Assembly: GCF_040683095.1 (NCBI RefSeq)
Contig: NZ_JBFBCI010000002.1
Span: 248,001 to 312,000, forward strand
Length of the DNA stretch: 64,000 nt
Direction of reading: 5' to 3'
DNA from: Sphaerisporangium sp040683095
GTDB lineage: Bacteria; Actinomycetota; Actinomycetes; Streptosporangiales; Streptosporangiaceae
This document shows positions 7,742 through 16,383 of the stretch, one piece after another. A program made the translations under genes and the position numbers. Position 1 is the first letter of the stretch. Each line of letters begins with the position of its first letter. Under the pieces are notes generated by a model. That model searched no databases and had not been told where the DNA came from. It saw nothing but the letters and a program-made list of their open reading frames with translations.

Positions 7742-7948
7742 CCGCATGCGCGGACCCCCTTCCGGGCCCTGAGGCGCTATGCGCGTTATGGGAGCCATGC
7801 ACCCGTCACACCGCCGGGGACCTGACGGAGGCCGACCGTTTCCCCTGGCCACGCTGGCGGCCGTACCGGCTGACCTGCTGGCCTGAGCGCGCTCCGCGCA
7901 TTCCTCGCGCGGTGCCTCGGACCGAACGACTCACGAAAGGCACCTGCC

Positions 7949-8653
7949 ATGCCCAAGATCCTTCTTGCCCTGACGAGCCATGGCGAGCTCGGTGACACCG
8001 GCCGGACGACCGGGTTCTACGTGCCCGAGGCCGCACACCCCTACCGGGTGTTCACCGAGGCCGGATACGAGGTGTCCTTCGCCTCCGTCAAGGGCGGCGA
8101 GCCCCCGCGCGACGGCGTGGACCCCGGCGACGAGGAGATCACGCGGTTCCTCACCGAGCAGGCCGACCGGCTCGCCTCCACCCCCGCCGCCGGAGAGCTC
8201 GACCCGGCCGAGTACCGGGCCGTCCTCTTCGTCGGCGGGCACGGCACCATGTGGGACTTTCCCGGCTCCGAGGAGTTCGCCCGGCTCGCCGCGGCGGTCT
8301 ACGAGAGCGGCGGCGTGGTCGCGGGCGTGTGCCACGGCCCGGCCGGTCTGGTCAACGTGCGACTGGGCGACGGCACCTACCTCGTGGACGGCAAGGAGGT
8401 CAGCGCGTTCACCAACGAGGAAGAGGACGCCGTCGGCCTGAGCGCCGTGGTGCCGTTCTCGCTGGAGACCCGGTTGAGGGAGCGCGGCGCGCGCTTCACC
8501 AAGGGACCTGACTTCGCCGAGCACGCCGTGGCCGACGGGCGCCTGGTCACCGGGCAGAACCCGGCGTCCGCGGCCCGGGTCGCGGAGCTCGTGATCGCGG
8601 AGCTGGAGCGCGCCTCGGACCTGGGCGGGGACGCGCGCGTGCCGGTGGCCTAG
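7949..8653 (+). CDS. Type 1 glutamine amidotransferase domain protein (Hsp31/YhbO-like DJ-1 family)
   Basis: A 234-residue DJ-1/PfpI superfamily protein of the longer Hsp31-like type. It starts MPKILLALTSHGELGDTG and has a Glu-containing lid region and the nucleophile elbow VVAGVCHGPAGL with Cys near residue 127. Relatives are glyoxalase III/deglycases that clear methylglyoxal, or holding chaperones. ATG 7949 has GAAAGGCACC upstream (AAAGG-type ribosome-binding site). The 258 bases before it contain the terminator of the previous gene and nothing else recognisable. A bidirectional hairpin separates it from the convergent FAD oxidoreductase gene. Confidence 0.88.
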   Translation: MPKILLALTSHGELGDTGRTTGFYVPEAAHPYRVFTEAGYEVSFASVKGGEPPRDGVDPGDEEITRFLTEQADRLASTPAAGELDPAEYRAVLFVGGHGTMWDFPGSEEFARLAAAVYESGGVVAGVCHGPAGLVNVRLGDGTYLVDGKEVSAFTNEEEDAVGLSAVVPFSLETRLRERGARFTKGPDFAEHAVADGRLVTGQNPASAARVAELVIAELERASDLGGDARVPVA

Positions 8654-8677
8654 GAAGGCGGAACGGCACGACGAAAA

Positions 8678-8702
8678 GGGGACCGGGCCGGGCCCGGTCC
8701 CC
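8678..8702. terminator. Bidirectional hairpin between convergent genes
   Basis: GGGGACCGGGCC and GGCCCGGTCCCC form a near-continuous 12-bp palindrome between the stops of the Hsp31-like gene and the FAD oxidoreductase gene. Confidence 0.75.
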
Positions 8703-8717
8703 CTCGCGTGCGTCCGG

Positions 8718-10091
8718 TCAGCCGGCGCGGGGCGGCAGCGCCGGGGGGATGTTGTGGTTCAGGCGGAACAGGTTGGAGGGGTCGTAGTCCCGCTTCACCT
8801 CGGCGAGCCGCCGGTAGTCGGCGGTCGTGTAGGCGGCGGGCACCCGTCCCGGGTCGCCGAGGAAGTTCAGGAACGTGGCGCCGGTGCCGTGCGGCCTGAG
8901 CTTCGCCGTCACTTCCGGCACGTCGGCGTCGACGCTGATGGCGAACTGCGCCATGCGCGGGCCGATCGGCCCGGCGTCCGGGCCGGGGGCGGCCAGGGCG
9001 CCGCCCCAGTGCCGGAGCTCCACGCTGGTCACCGGCGACTCCGGGTCGTCCTGGATCGCGGTGGCGAGCGCGTCCACGACCGGGTCGGGCAGCTCGTGGT
9101 AGAAGTCCAGGAACGGCGCGCCCTGTCCGCCCATGACCGCGTCGGCGAAGGTCGTCGAGCGGATGTCGTCCAGGATGGCGGGCCCGGCGATCTCGCGCAG
9201 CGGGCGCAGCAGCCGCTCGCCCTCCTCCGGGTCGCCGGCGTACGTGGCCTTGAGGACGAGCACGCGCCGGCCGCGCACCGCCGCGGGGAAGTCCTCGGTG
9301 TCGGGAACGCGCCGCAGGACGATGGCGGTGCTGAGCGCGTCGGGGGCCTCGGCCGCCCACCGCCGGTAGAAGTCGAGCGTCTCGGCGCCGCGTTCGATGG
9401 AGTGGTACGACTGCCCCGCGTAGACCTCGGGGACCGGGTAGAGCCGGAACTCCAGCGCGGTGACGACGCCGAAGTTGGCGCCTCCCCCGCGCAGCGCCCA
9501 GAACAGCGCGGGGTGGCTGTCCGGGCCCGCGGTGACGAGCGAGCCGTCCGCGGTGACGACCTCGGCGCGCAGGACGCTGTCGGCGGCGAAGCCGTGCTTG
9601 CGTCCCAGCCATCCGAGCCCGCCGCCGAGGGTGTAGCCCGTGACGCCCACGGTGGCCGAGGAGCCGGCGAGCGGCGCGAGGCCGGACCGCCCGGCCTTCG
9701 CGATCACCTCGCCCCACAGCGCGCCGGGGCCGACGCGGGCGATCCGCCGGTCCGGGTCGACCATGACGGCCGACTGGGAGTTGGTCCTGAGCAGGACGCC
9801 CCCGTCGGAGGGGACCCAGGTGCCGTGCCCGGAGACCTGGACCGCCAGCGGCAGTTCCTCCTCGCGGGCGGTGAGGACGGCGGCGCGGACGTCCGCGGGC
9901 CCGGAAGCCTCGGCGACGACCACCGGGTAGGGGTCGATCGTGTCATATAGGGGTTCCCGGTATTCGTCGTATCCGGGGTCATCCGGTCGGTGAACGGCGC
10001 CCTCGAAACCGAGGCGTGAAAGGCGGGCGGCGACGGCGGCGGGGTCGATCCCGGGATATCGGTACGTCTGCTCCTGCACGTTCTGGCTCAT
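8718..10091 (-). CDS. FAD-binding oxidoreductase (berberine-bridge-enzyme type)
   Basis: A 457-residue PCMH/FAD_binding_4 protein. It has the N-terminal FAD domain (PYPVVVAEASGPADVRAAV; VSGHGTWVP with the His expected to carry FAD), 'TLGGGLGWLGRKHG', and the C-terminal BBE motif around DPSNLFRLNHNIPP. The second covalent FAD link usual in this group (a Cys before the GGGLG region) is not visible, so mono-covalent FAD is likely. These enzymes oxidise sugars, alkaloids or polyketides. The gene is divergent from a giant BTAD regulator, with 373 bases between the two starts, so it is the likely target of that regulator. The ATG at 10091 is the start. Confidence 0.88.
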   Translation of the reverse strand: MSQNVQEQTYRYPGIDPAAVAARLSRLGFEGAVHRPDDPGYDEYREPLYDTIDPYPVVVAEASGPADVRAAVLTAREEELPLAVQVSGHGTWVPSDGGVLLRTNSQSAVMVDPDRRIARVGPGALWGEVIAKAGRSGLAPLAGSSATVGVTGYTLGGGLGWLGRKHGFAADSVLRAEVVTADGSLVTAGPDSHPALFWALRGGGANFGVVTALEFRLYPVPEVYAGQSYHSIERGAETLDFYRRWAAEAPDALSTAIVLRRVPDTEDFPAAVRGRRVLVLKATYAGDPEEGERLLRPLREIAGPAILDDIRSTTFADAVMGGQGAPFLDFYHELPDPVVDALATAIQDDPESPVTSVELRHWGGALAAPGPDAGPIGPRMAQFAISVDADVPEVTAKLRPHGTGATFLNFLGDPGRVPAAYTTADYRRLAEVKRDYDPSNLFRLNHNIPPALPPRAG

Positions 10092-10393
10092 CTCAAAACC
10101 CTTCCGTCATATCCATCGAAGATCGTCCTGGCGGGCGGTCGGTGGTCGGCGCCCAGGTGGGCGGCCTTCTCGGGGGAAGTCGGAGCAGGCGAGCCGTTCT
10201 CTGCACCCGGCTCCAGGGCCGGCGCGAGGGATCCGGACGGGAGGCCGGCTCGCCGGGCGCCCGCACGCCGCGGACCGCGTCCGCTGCCGTGCGGGCTCAC
10301 GTCGTGCGGTGCCATCTGCGGCTCCTTCGCGCGTGAGTCCGGCCTATTGTGTTTCACTCTGGGGCAGAGGTTTTACGGCATGTTGCTCACTCG

Positions 10394-10423
10394 CTTACGG
10401 GGTCCTGCCTGGACCCCCGTAAG
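10394..10423. promoter_or_regulatory. Palindromic element upstream of the BTAD regulator (candidate operator)
   Basis: CTTACGGGGTCC and GGACCCCCGTAAG form an almost perfect inverted repeat (one extra C) with a 5-base loop, 42 bases upstream of the regulator's ATG. The rest of the 373-base gap between the divergent genes (10092-10464) holds no gene; it should contain both promoters. Confidence 0.4.
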
Positions 10424-10464
10424 GGTCGTGATTCCTGAGGGTGTGTGGCGATATCGTGGCATCC

Positions 10465-13400
10465 ATGCGTTTTGGGGTTCTGGGGCCGCTCGCTGTGTGG
10501 ACGGCCACCGGCGATCCTGTGACCGTCCCCGGCGTGAAAGTGCGCGCCCTGCTCGCCGACCTCCTCCTGCACGACGCCCGGCCCGTGCCCGCCGACCGCC
10601 TCATCGACGACCTGTGGGGCGACAGGCCGCCCGGCAACCCCGCGGGCGCGTTGTCCGCCAAGGTCTCACAACTCCGCCGCGCGCTCGACGACGCCGAACC
10701 GGGCGCGCGCGACCTTCTGGTCGCCCGGCCCGCCGGCTACCTGCTGGACGTCCCCGCCGAGGCCGTGGACGCGCGCCGCTTCCAGGCCCTCGTCGCCGAG
10801 GCCCGCGCCACCGACGACCCCCGCGTCCGGGCGTCCCTGCTCGCGGACGCGCTCGCCCTGTGGCGCGGCCCCGCCTACGCCGACTTCGCCGACGACGCCT
10901 TCACCCGTCCCGCCGTCGCCCGCCTCGACGAGCAGCGGCTCACCGCCTGCGAGGACCAGGCCGAGGCGCGGCTCGCCCTCGGCGAGCACACGCTGCTCGC
11001 CGACGAACTCGCCGAGGTCCTCCGGCGGTACCCGCTGCGCGAGCGGCTGCGCGCCGCGCACATGCGGGCCCTGTACCGCGCCGGCCGGCAGAGCGAGGCA
11101 CTGGACGGCTACGAGGAACTGCGCGTCCGCCTCGCCGACGAACTGGGCCTGGACCCGGGCGCGGACCTCGTCGCCCTGCACCGCGCGATCCTCAACCAGG
11201 ACCCCTCGCTGGACCCGCCGCAGGAACGCCACACCGCCACCGCGCGCCCGGTCACCAACCTGCCCGCCCCGCTCACCGACCTCATCGGCCGGGAGGACGC
11301 GGTGGACGACGTCCGCGCGCAGCTCCAGACGTCGCGGCTCGTCACGCTGACCGGCCCCGGCGGCGTCGGCAAGACGCGGCTGGCCCTGGAGACCGCCGGG
11401 GGGCTGGTCGACTCCTACGCCGACGGCGTGTGGCTGGTCGAGCTGGCCGTCCTGGACCGGCTCGGTACGCCCGACGTGCTCGGCTCGCTGATCGACGCGG
11501 TCATGTCGGCGCTGGACATCCGCGACGGCGGCGCCCCCGGCCGGCCCATGACCCCGCTGGAGCGGCTGATCGCCGCGCTGCGCACGCGCAGGACGCTGCT
11601 CGTCCTGGACAACTGCGAGCACGTCGTCGACCAGGTCGCCGAGCTGGCCGAAGCCCTGCTGCGGGCGACCCCCGGCCTGCGCGTCCTCGCCACAAGCCAG
11701 GAGCCGCTCGCGCTGCCCGGCGAGGTCGTCTGGAACGTGCCTCCCCTGCGGGTGCCCGGTCGCGGGGCGGCCGAGGACCCCGCCGAGCTCGAACGGTCCA
11801 GCGCCGTCCGGCTCTTCGTGACGCGGGCCTCGGCCGCCGCCCGCGGCTTCACCCTGGACGACGACACCGCCCCGGACGTCGCGGTGCTGTGCCGGCGCCT
11901 GGACGGCATCCCGCTGGCGCTGGAGCTGGCCGCGACCAAGGTGCCCACCCTCGGCGTGCACGGGCTGGTCGCCCGGCTGGACGACCGCTTCCGGCTGCTG
12001 GCCACCGGCCACCGCGGCGCGCCGCCGCGCCAGCAGACCCTGACCGCGATGATCGACTGGAGCTGGGAGCTGCTGACCGCGCCCGAGCGGATCGCGCTGC
12101 GCCGCCTGGCGGTCCACGCCGACGGCTGCACCCTGGAGGCCGCCGAGTCCGTCTGCTCGGGAGAGGACCTACCGGCCGCGGCCGTCCTGGACCTGCTGGC
12201 CCGCCTGGTCGACCGGTCGCTGGTGGTGGCCGTGCACGGCGTGGACGGCCCCCGCTACCGCCTGCTGGAGTCGGTGGCGGCCTACTGCCTGGAGCGCATG
12301 CACGAGGCGGGCGAGTTCGAGCAGGTGCGGCGGCACCACCACGAGTACTACATCGACCTGGCCGAGAAGGCCGCCCCCCACCTGTACGGCAAGGACCAGC
12401 GCCGGTGGCTGGCCCGCCTCGACGGCGCCACCGCCAACCTGCGCGCCGCGCTGGACGCCGCCCTCGCCGACCGGCACGCCGAGTGCGCGCTGCGCATGGT
12501 GAACGCGCTCGCCTGGTACTGGTTCCTGCGCGGGCGGCTCGCCGAGGCGCGGCGGTCCTTGGCCGCGGCCCTGGCCCTGGCCCTGCCCATGGACGGGGAC
12601 GGGGACGGGGAAGGCGACGCGCCCGCCGCCCTGCGCGCCCGCGCCACCGCCTGGCACGCCGGCGTCGCCCTGCTCCAGGGCGACACAGGCGGCGCCGACG
12701 CGGGGCGTGCCGAGCCGCGCGAGGCGGCGCTGCGCGCGTACGACTGCGTCGAGGACGCGTGCGGGCTCGCCCGGTCGCAGTGGTTCCTGGCCTTCGCCGG
12801 ACTCGACGCCGGTGACCTGGCCGCCAGCGAGGAGCTGCTGAAGCACGCGCTGAACGGTTTCCGCGCCATCGGGGACGAGTGGGGCGTCGCCGCGGCCCTG
12901 GTGACCCGGACCAAGCTCGCGCACCTGCGCGGCGACCTGGACGCGCTGCGGCGCGACGGTGAGCGCAGCGCCGAGCTGTTCGAGACGCTCGGCGACCGCT
13001 GGGGCGAGCTGCAGGCGAACGGCTGGCTCGGCGCGCTCGCCGAGATGACCGGCGACTACGAGCGGGCCCGCGCGCTGCACACCGACGGGCTGCGCATGGC
13101 CGAGGAGCTCGCGCTGTGGCCGGACGTCTCCGGGCGGCTGGCGTGGCTCGGCTGGATCGCCCTGCAGCAGGGCGAGTACGCGCGGGCGCGTGAGTACTGC
13201 GAGGAGGCCGTGCGCCTGGCCAGGGAGCAGAGCTTCCGGCCGATCCAGGTGTTCGCCGAGATGGGGCTCGCGTTCGCCGCGCGCAAGGACGGGCTGCTGG
13301 ACGTCGCCGAGCGGCATCTGCGCGACGTCCTCGACTCCACCCCCCGCAGGGACGCCGCGCAGGAGGCCGCGCCGCACCTGTCGCTGAACCTCGCCGAGCT

Positions 13401-13761
13401 GGGCTTCGTCGCCGAGCAGCGCGGCGACGCCCCGGCGGCCAAGGCCCTGCACCTGGAGGCGTTCGCCATCGCCGACCGGCTGGGCGCGCCACGCGGGAAG
13501 GCGCGCGCCCTGGAGGGCCTGGCCGGCGCGCTCGCGCTGTCGGAGTGCGCCGGACCCGCCGCGCAACTGCTCGGGGCCGCCGCCGCGACCCGCGCGTCCA
13601 GCGCCCTGCCGCTCGCGCCCGCCGAGCGCGGCGACGTCGACCGCATCGAGGCGCGGGCCCGGCACACCCTCGGCGAGGACGGGTTCGCCGCCGAGTTCGC
13701 CCGCGGCGGCAGGCTCGCGCCCGAGGAGGCCCGGTCGATCGCGGACACGGCCCGCGTCTGA
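10465..13761 (+). CDS. SARP-type giant regulator: HTH-BTAD-NB-ARC-TPR (AfsR-like)
   Basis: A 1098-residue transcription regulator. Residues 1-95 form an OmpR-type winged helix (MRFGVLGPLAVW, VRALLADLLL), followed by the BTAD helical domain (about 95-245, RRFQALVAEAR to ALDGYEELRVRLADELGLDPG). Next comes a P-loop ATPase with Walker A GPGGVGKT near 297-304 and Walker B TLLVLDNCEH near 378. The C-terminal ~450 residues are TPR-like helical repeats. The type resembles AfsR and large LuxR/STAND regulators that control secondary metabolism or export. ATG 10465 matches the family start; an in-frame GTG at 10441 is the alternative. It is divergent from the FAD oxidoreductase. Composition is ordinary for the host. 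Confidence 0.92.
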   Translation: MRFGVLGPLAVWTATGDPVTVPGVKVRALLADLLLHDARPVPADRLIDDLWGDRPPGNPAGALSAKVSQLRRALDDAEPGARDLLVARPAGYLLDVPAEAVDARRFQALVAEARATDDPRVRASLLADALALWRGPAYADFADDAFTRPAVARLDEQRLTACEDQAEARLALGEHTLLADELAEVLRRYPLRERLRAAHMRALYRAGRQSEALDGYEELRVRLADELGLDPGADLVALHRAILNQDPSLDPPQERHTATARPVTNLPAPLTDLIGREDAVDDVRAQLQTSRLVTLTGPGGVGKTRLALETAGGLVDSYADGVWLVELAVLDRLGTPDVLGSLIDAVMSALDIRDGGAPGRPMTPLERLIAALRTRRTLLVLDNCEHVVDQVAELAEALLRATPGLRVLATSQEPLALPGEVVWNVPPLRVPGRGAAEDPAELERSSAVRLFVTRASAAARGFTLDDDTAPDVAVLCRRLDGIPLALELAATKVPTLGVHGLVARLDDRFRLLATGHRGAPPRQQTLTAMIDWSWELLTAPERIALRRLAVHADGCTLEAAESVCSGEDLPAAAVLDLLARLVDRSLVVAVHGVDGPRYRLLESVAAYCLERMHEAGEFEQVRRHHHEYYIDLAEKAAPHLYGKDQRRWLARLDGATANLRAALDAALADRHAECALRMVNALAWYWFLRGRLAEARRSLAAALALALPMDGDGDGEGDAPAALRARATAWHAGVALLQGDTGGADAGRAEPREAALRAYDCVEDACGLARSQWFLAFAGLDAGDLAASEELLKHALNGFRAIGDEWGVAAALVTRTKLAHLRGDLDALRRDGERSAELFETLGDRWGELQANGWLGALAEMTGDYERARALHTDGLRMAEELALWPDVSGRLAWLGWIALQQGEYARAREYCEEAVRLAREQSFRPIQVFAEMGLAFAARKDGLLDVAERHLRDVLDSTPRRDAAQEAAPHLSLNLAELGFVAEQRGDAPAAKALHLEAFAIADRLGAPRGKARALEGLAGALALSECAGPAAQLLGAAAATRASSALPLAPAERGDVDRIEARARHTLGEDGFAAEFARGGRLAPEEARSIADTARV

Positions 13762-13786
13762 CCCGCATCGGCGCGATCGCCATCCG

Positions 13787-14962
13787 TCAGGGGTTCGGCC
13801 TGCCGTCCTTCCACACGCGCGCGACCAGGGGCACGCCGGGGCGGTAGGCGAGGTGGATGTACGAGGGGGCGTCCAGCAGGACGAGGTCGGCGCGGGCGCC
13901 GGGGGCGAGGTGGCCGACGTCCGTCCGGCGCAGGGCACGGGCGCCGCCCATGGTGGCCGCCCACACGGCCTCGGCGGGGGTCATGTTCATGTCGCGCACG
14001 GCGAGGGCGACGCAGAACGGGATGTTCGTGGTGTAACTGGACCCGGGGTTGCAGTCGGCGGCCAGCGCGACCGTGACCCCGGCGTCCAGCAGCCGCCGCG
14101 CGTCGGGGTAGGGCGCGCGGGTCGAGAACTCCGCGCCGGGCAGCAGCGTGGCCACGGTGCTCCCGGAGGCGAGCGCGTCCACGTCGGCATCGGTCAGGTG
14201 GGTGACGTGGTCGGCCGACGCGGCGCCGAGTTCGACGGCGACCGCGACCCCGGGGCCGGGGCCGAGCTGGCCCGCGTGCACCCGCGGCACCAGCCCGCGC
14301 CGCGTGCCCGCTTCGAGGATCGCGCGGGTCTGGTCGCCGTCGAAGGCGCCGCGCTCGCAGAAGACGTCGATCCACCGCGCATGCGGCGCGCAGGCGTCCA
14401 GCATGGGGCCGCGCACGAGGTCGACGTACGCGTCCGGGTCGCCGGCGTACTCGGGCGGAACGATGTGCGCGCCGAGGTAGGTCACCTCGGGGGTGTGCTC
14501 GGCGGCGAGGCGCAGGCCGCGCTCCTCGTCCTCGACCGTGAGGCCGTATCCGGACTTGCACTCGACGGTCGTGGTGCCCGACCGCAGCGCCTCCGCCACC
14601 AGCCGCCGCACGTTGCGCCGCAGCTCCTCGTCGGTCGCCGCGCGGGTCGCCGCCACGGTGGTGCGGATCCCCCCGGCGGTGTACGCGCGGCCCGACATGC
14701 GCGCCTCGAACTCGCGCGCCCGGTCGCCCGCGAACACCAGGTGGGCGTGGCTGTCCACGAACCCGGGGATCACCGCGCGGCCCCCGGCGTCGACCCGCTC
14801 CCCCGCCGCCCCCTCGGGCGTCGCGGCGCGGGGGCCCGCCCAGGCGACGACGCCGTCCTCGACGACGACCGCCGCGTCCTCGATCACCCCGAGCGGCCCC
14901 GCGCCGAGGCCGGGGTCGTTGGTGACGAGGGACCCGATGTGGTCGATGAGCAGCGAAGTCAT
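13787..14962 (-). CDS. hutI: Imidazolonepropionase HutI
   Basis: A 391-residue metal-dependent amidohydrolase of histidine breakdown; it hydrolyses imidazolone-5-propionate to N-formimino-L-glutamate. Metal ligands are visible in FVDSHAHLVFAG near residues 65-76, and the family blocks KSGYGL and ADCNPGSSYT are present. The latter (CNPG in place of the usual FNPG) is typical of actinobacterial HutI. The ATG overlaps the stop of hutF by 4 bases (ATGA), so the gene is the last of the tightly coupled hut operon. Length fits the family. Confidence 0.93.
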   Translation of the reverse strand: MTSLLIDHIGSLVTNDPGLGAGPLGVIEDAAVVVEDGVVAWAGPRAATPEGAAGERVDAGGRAVIPGFVDSHAHLVFAGDRAREFEARMSGRAYTAGGIRTTVAATRAATDEELRRNVRRLVAEALRSGTTTVECKSGYGLTVEDEERGLRLAAEHTPEVTYLGAHIVPPEYAGDPDAYVDLVRGPMLDACAPHARWIDVFCERGAFDGDQTRAILEAGTRRGLVPRVHAGQLGPGPGVAVAVELGAASADHVTHLTDADVDALASGSTVATLLPGAEFSTRAPYPDARRLLDAGVTVALAADCNPGSSYTTNIPFCVALAVRDMNMTPAEAVWAATMGGARALRRTDVGHLAPGARADLVLLDAPSYIHLAYRPGVPLVARVWKDGRPNP

Positions 14963-16383
14963 ACCCGCTCCGAGCTGGTGGGTGAGATCACGGCCGACAC
15001 TGCGGCGGCCAGGGCGGCGGGGACGTCCTGCACCAGCAGGTGGCGGCCCTCCGTGACGATGTGGCGGCCTCCGGCGACGACCTCGCGGACGTCGGCGGCC
15101 GTGGCGGCGAAGACGGCCGTCTCCAGCAGCGCGCCCTCGGGGGCCCCGGCCGTGCGGACCGAGTCCAGCGCGACCGTGACCAGGTCGGCGGGGGCGCCGG
15201 GCTCGATGCGTCCCGCCTCGGGCCAGCCGAGCGCCGCGTGCCCGCCGGAGGTGGCGCCGCGCAGCAGCTCGGCGGCCGTCCAGTGGCCGCGCTCACGCGT
15301 GGCGAGCCGTTCGTCCAGCTCGACGGCGCGCGCCTCCTCCAGCAGGTCGACGACGGCATGGCTGTCGCTGCCGAGGGAGAGCGGGGACCCGGCCCCGGCC
15401 AGCGCGCGAGCGGGGCCGATGCCGTCGGCGAGGTCGCGTTCGGTGGTGGGGCACATGCAGACGCCGGTCCGGGAGGTCCCGAGCAGGGCGATATCGCCCG
15501 GGGTGAGGTGGGTGGCGTGTACGGCGGTGGTGCGCGGGCCGAGCGCGCCGTGGTCGTCCAGCAGCCCCGCGGGGGTGCGGCCGTACGCGGCCAGGCACGC
15601 CTCGTTCTCGGCGACCTGCTCGGACAGGTGGACGTGCAGGGGCGCGCCGCGTTCGCGCGCCCATCCGCTCACGACGGCGAGCTGTTCGGCGGGGACGGCA
15701 CGGACCGAGTGGATCGCGGCGCCGATCCGGGCGTGCTCGCCGCCCTTGAGCGCGCCTGCCCGGTCCGCCCACGCCGCCGCGTCGCCGTCGCCGAAGCGTG
15801 TCTGCGGCCCCTCCAGGGGTGTGTCGAAGCCGCCGCGCAGGTAGCAGGTGTCGAGCAGCGTGATCCTGATCCCGGCGTCCCGGGCCGCGGCGACCAGCGC
15901 CTCGCCCATCGCGTTGCGCGCCTGGTACGGCCGCCCGCCGGTGTCGTGGTGGACGTAGTGGAACTCGCCCACGCAGGTCACCCCGGCGAGCGCCATCTCC
16001 GCGTACGCCGCCGTGGCCAGCGCGTGGTAGGTGTCGGGGGTGAGGCGGGCCGCGACCTCGTACATCTGGCGGCGCCAGGTCCAGAACGTGCCGCGCTCAC
16101 GCTGGGTGCGGGCGCGCAGGGCCCGGTGGAAGGCGTGGCTGTGCGCGTTGGCCAGGCCGGGGACGGTCAGGCCGCGCAGCCGGACGGCTCCCGGCGGGGG
16201 CGCCGGGACCCCCCGGCGTACAGCCGTGATCCTGCCGTGTCCGGCCTCCACGACGACGCCCCGGACGACGCCGTCGTCCCTCCCCACGGCCCGGCCGATC
16301 TCGCGCGTGTCGCCGGGGCCGGAGATGCCTCGGGTTCCGTCGTTCAGCCAGGCGTGGTCGCAGTAGTAGACGGTCACCGGCAT
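14959..16383 (-). CDS. hutF: Formimidoylglutamate deiminase HutF
   Basis: A 474-residue amidohydrolase that converts N-formimino-L-glutamate to N-formyl-L-glutamate plus ammonia, the branch used by pseudomonads and many actinomycetes. Motifs: PGLANAHSHAFHRALR (metal ligands), 'VGEFHYVHHDTGG', HLSEQ and GSDSHAVVDLLEEAR. The start ATG at 16383 lies inside the end of the upstream M20 gene (10-base overlap). The presence of hutF, not hutG1, dictates that the pathway needs an N-formylglutamate deformylase; none of the classical type is in the window. Confidence 0.93.
   Translation of the reverse strand: MPVTVYYCDHAWLNDGTRGISGPGDTREIGRAVGRDDGVVRGVVVEAGHGRITAVRRGVPAPPPGAVRLRGLTVPGLANAHSHAFHRALRARTQRERGTFWTWRRQMYEVAARLTPDTYHALATAAYAEMALAGVTCVGEFHYVHHDTGGRPYQARNAMGEALVAAARDAGIRITLLDTCYLRGGFDTPLEGPQTRFGDGDAAAWADRAGALKGGEHARIGAAIHSVRAVPAEQLAVVSGWARERGAPLHVHLSEQVAENEACLAAYGRTPAGLLDDHGALGPRTTAVHATHLTPGDIALLGTSRTGVCMCPTTERDLADGIGPARALAGAGSPLSLGSDSHAVVDLLEEARAVELDERLATRERGHWTAAELLRGATSGGHAALGWPEAGRIEPGAPADLVTVALDSVRTAGAPEGALLETAVFAATAADVREVVAGGRHIVTEGRHLLVQDVPAALAAAVSAVISPTSSERV

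Noticed and set aside
10666..13938. Several long open frames on the reverse strand opposite the BTAD regulator
   Set aside because: They mirror the codon-position bias of the forward gene, are Arg/Ala/Gly-rich and show no domain; typical shadows of very GC-rich coding DNA.
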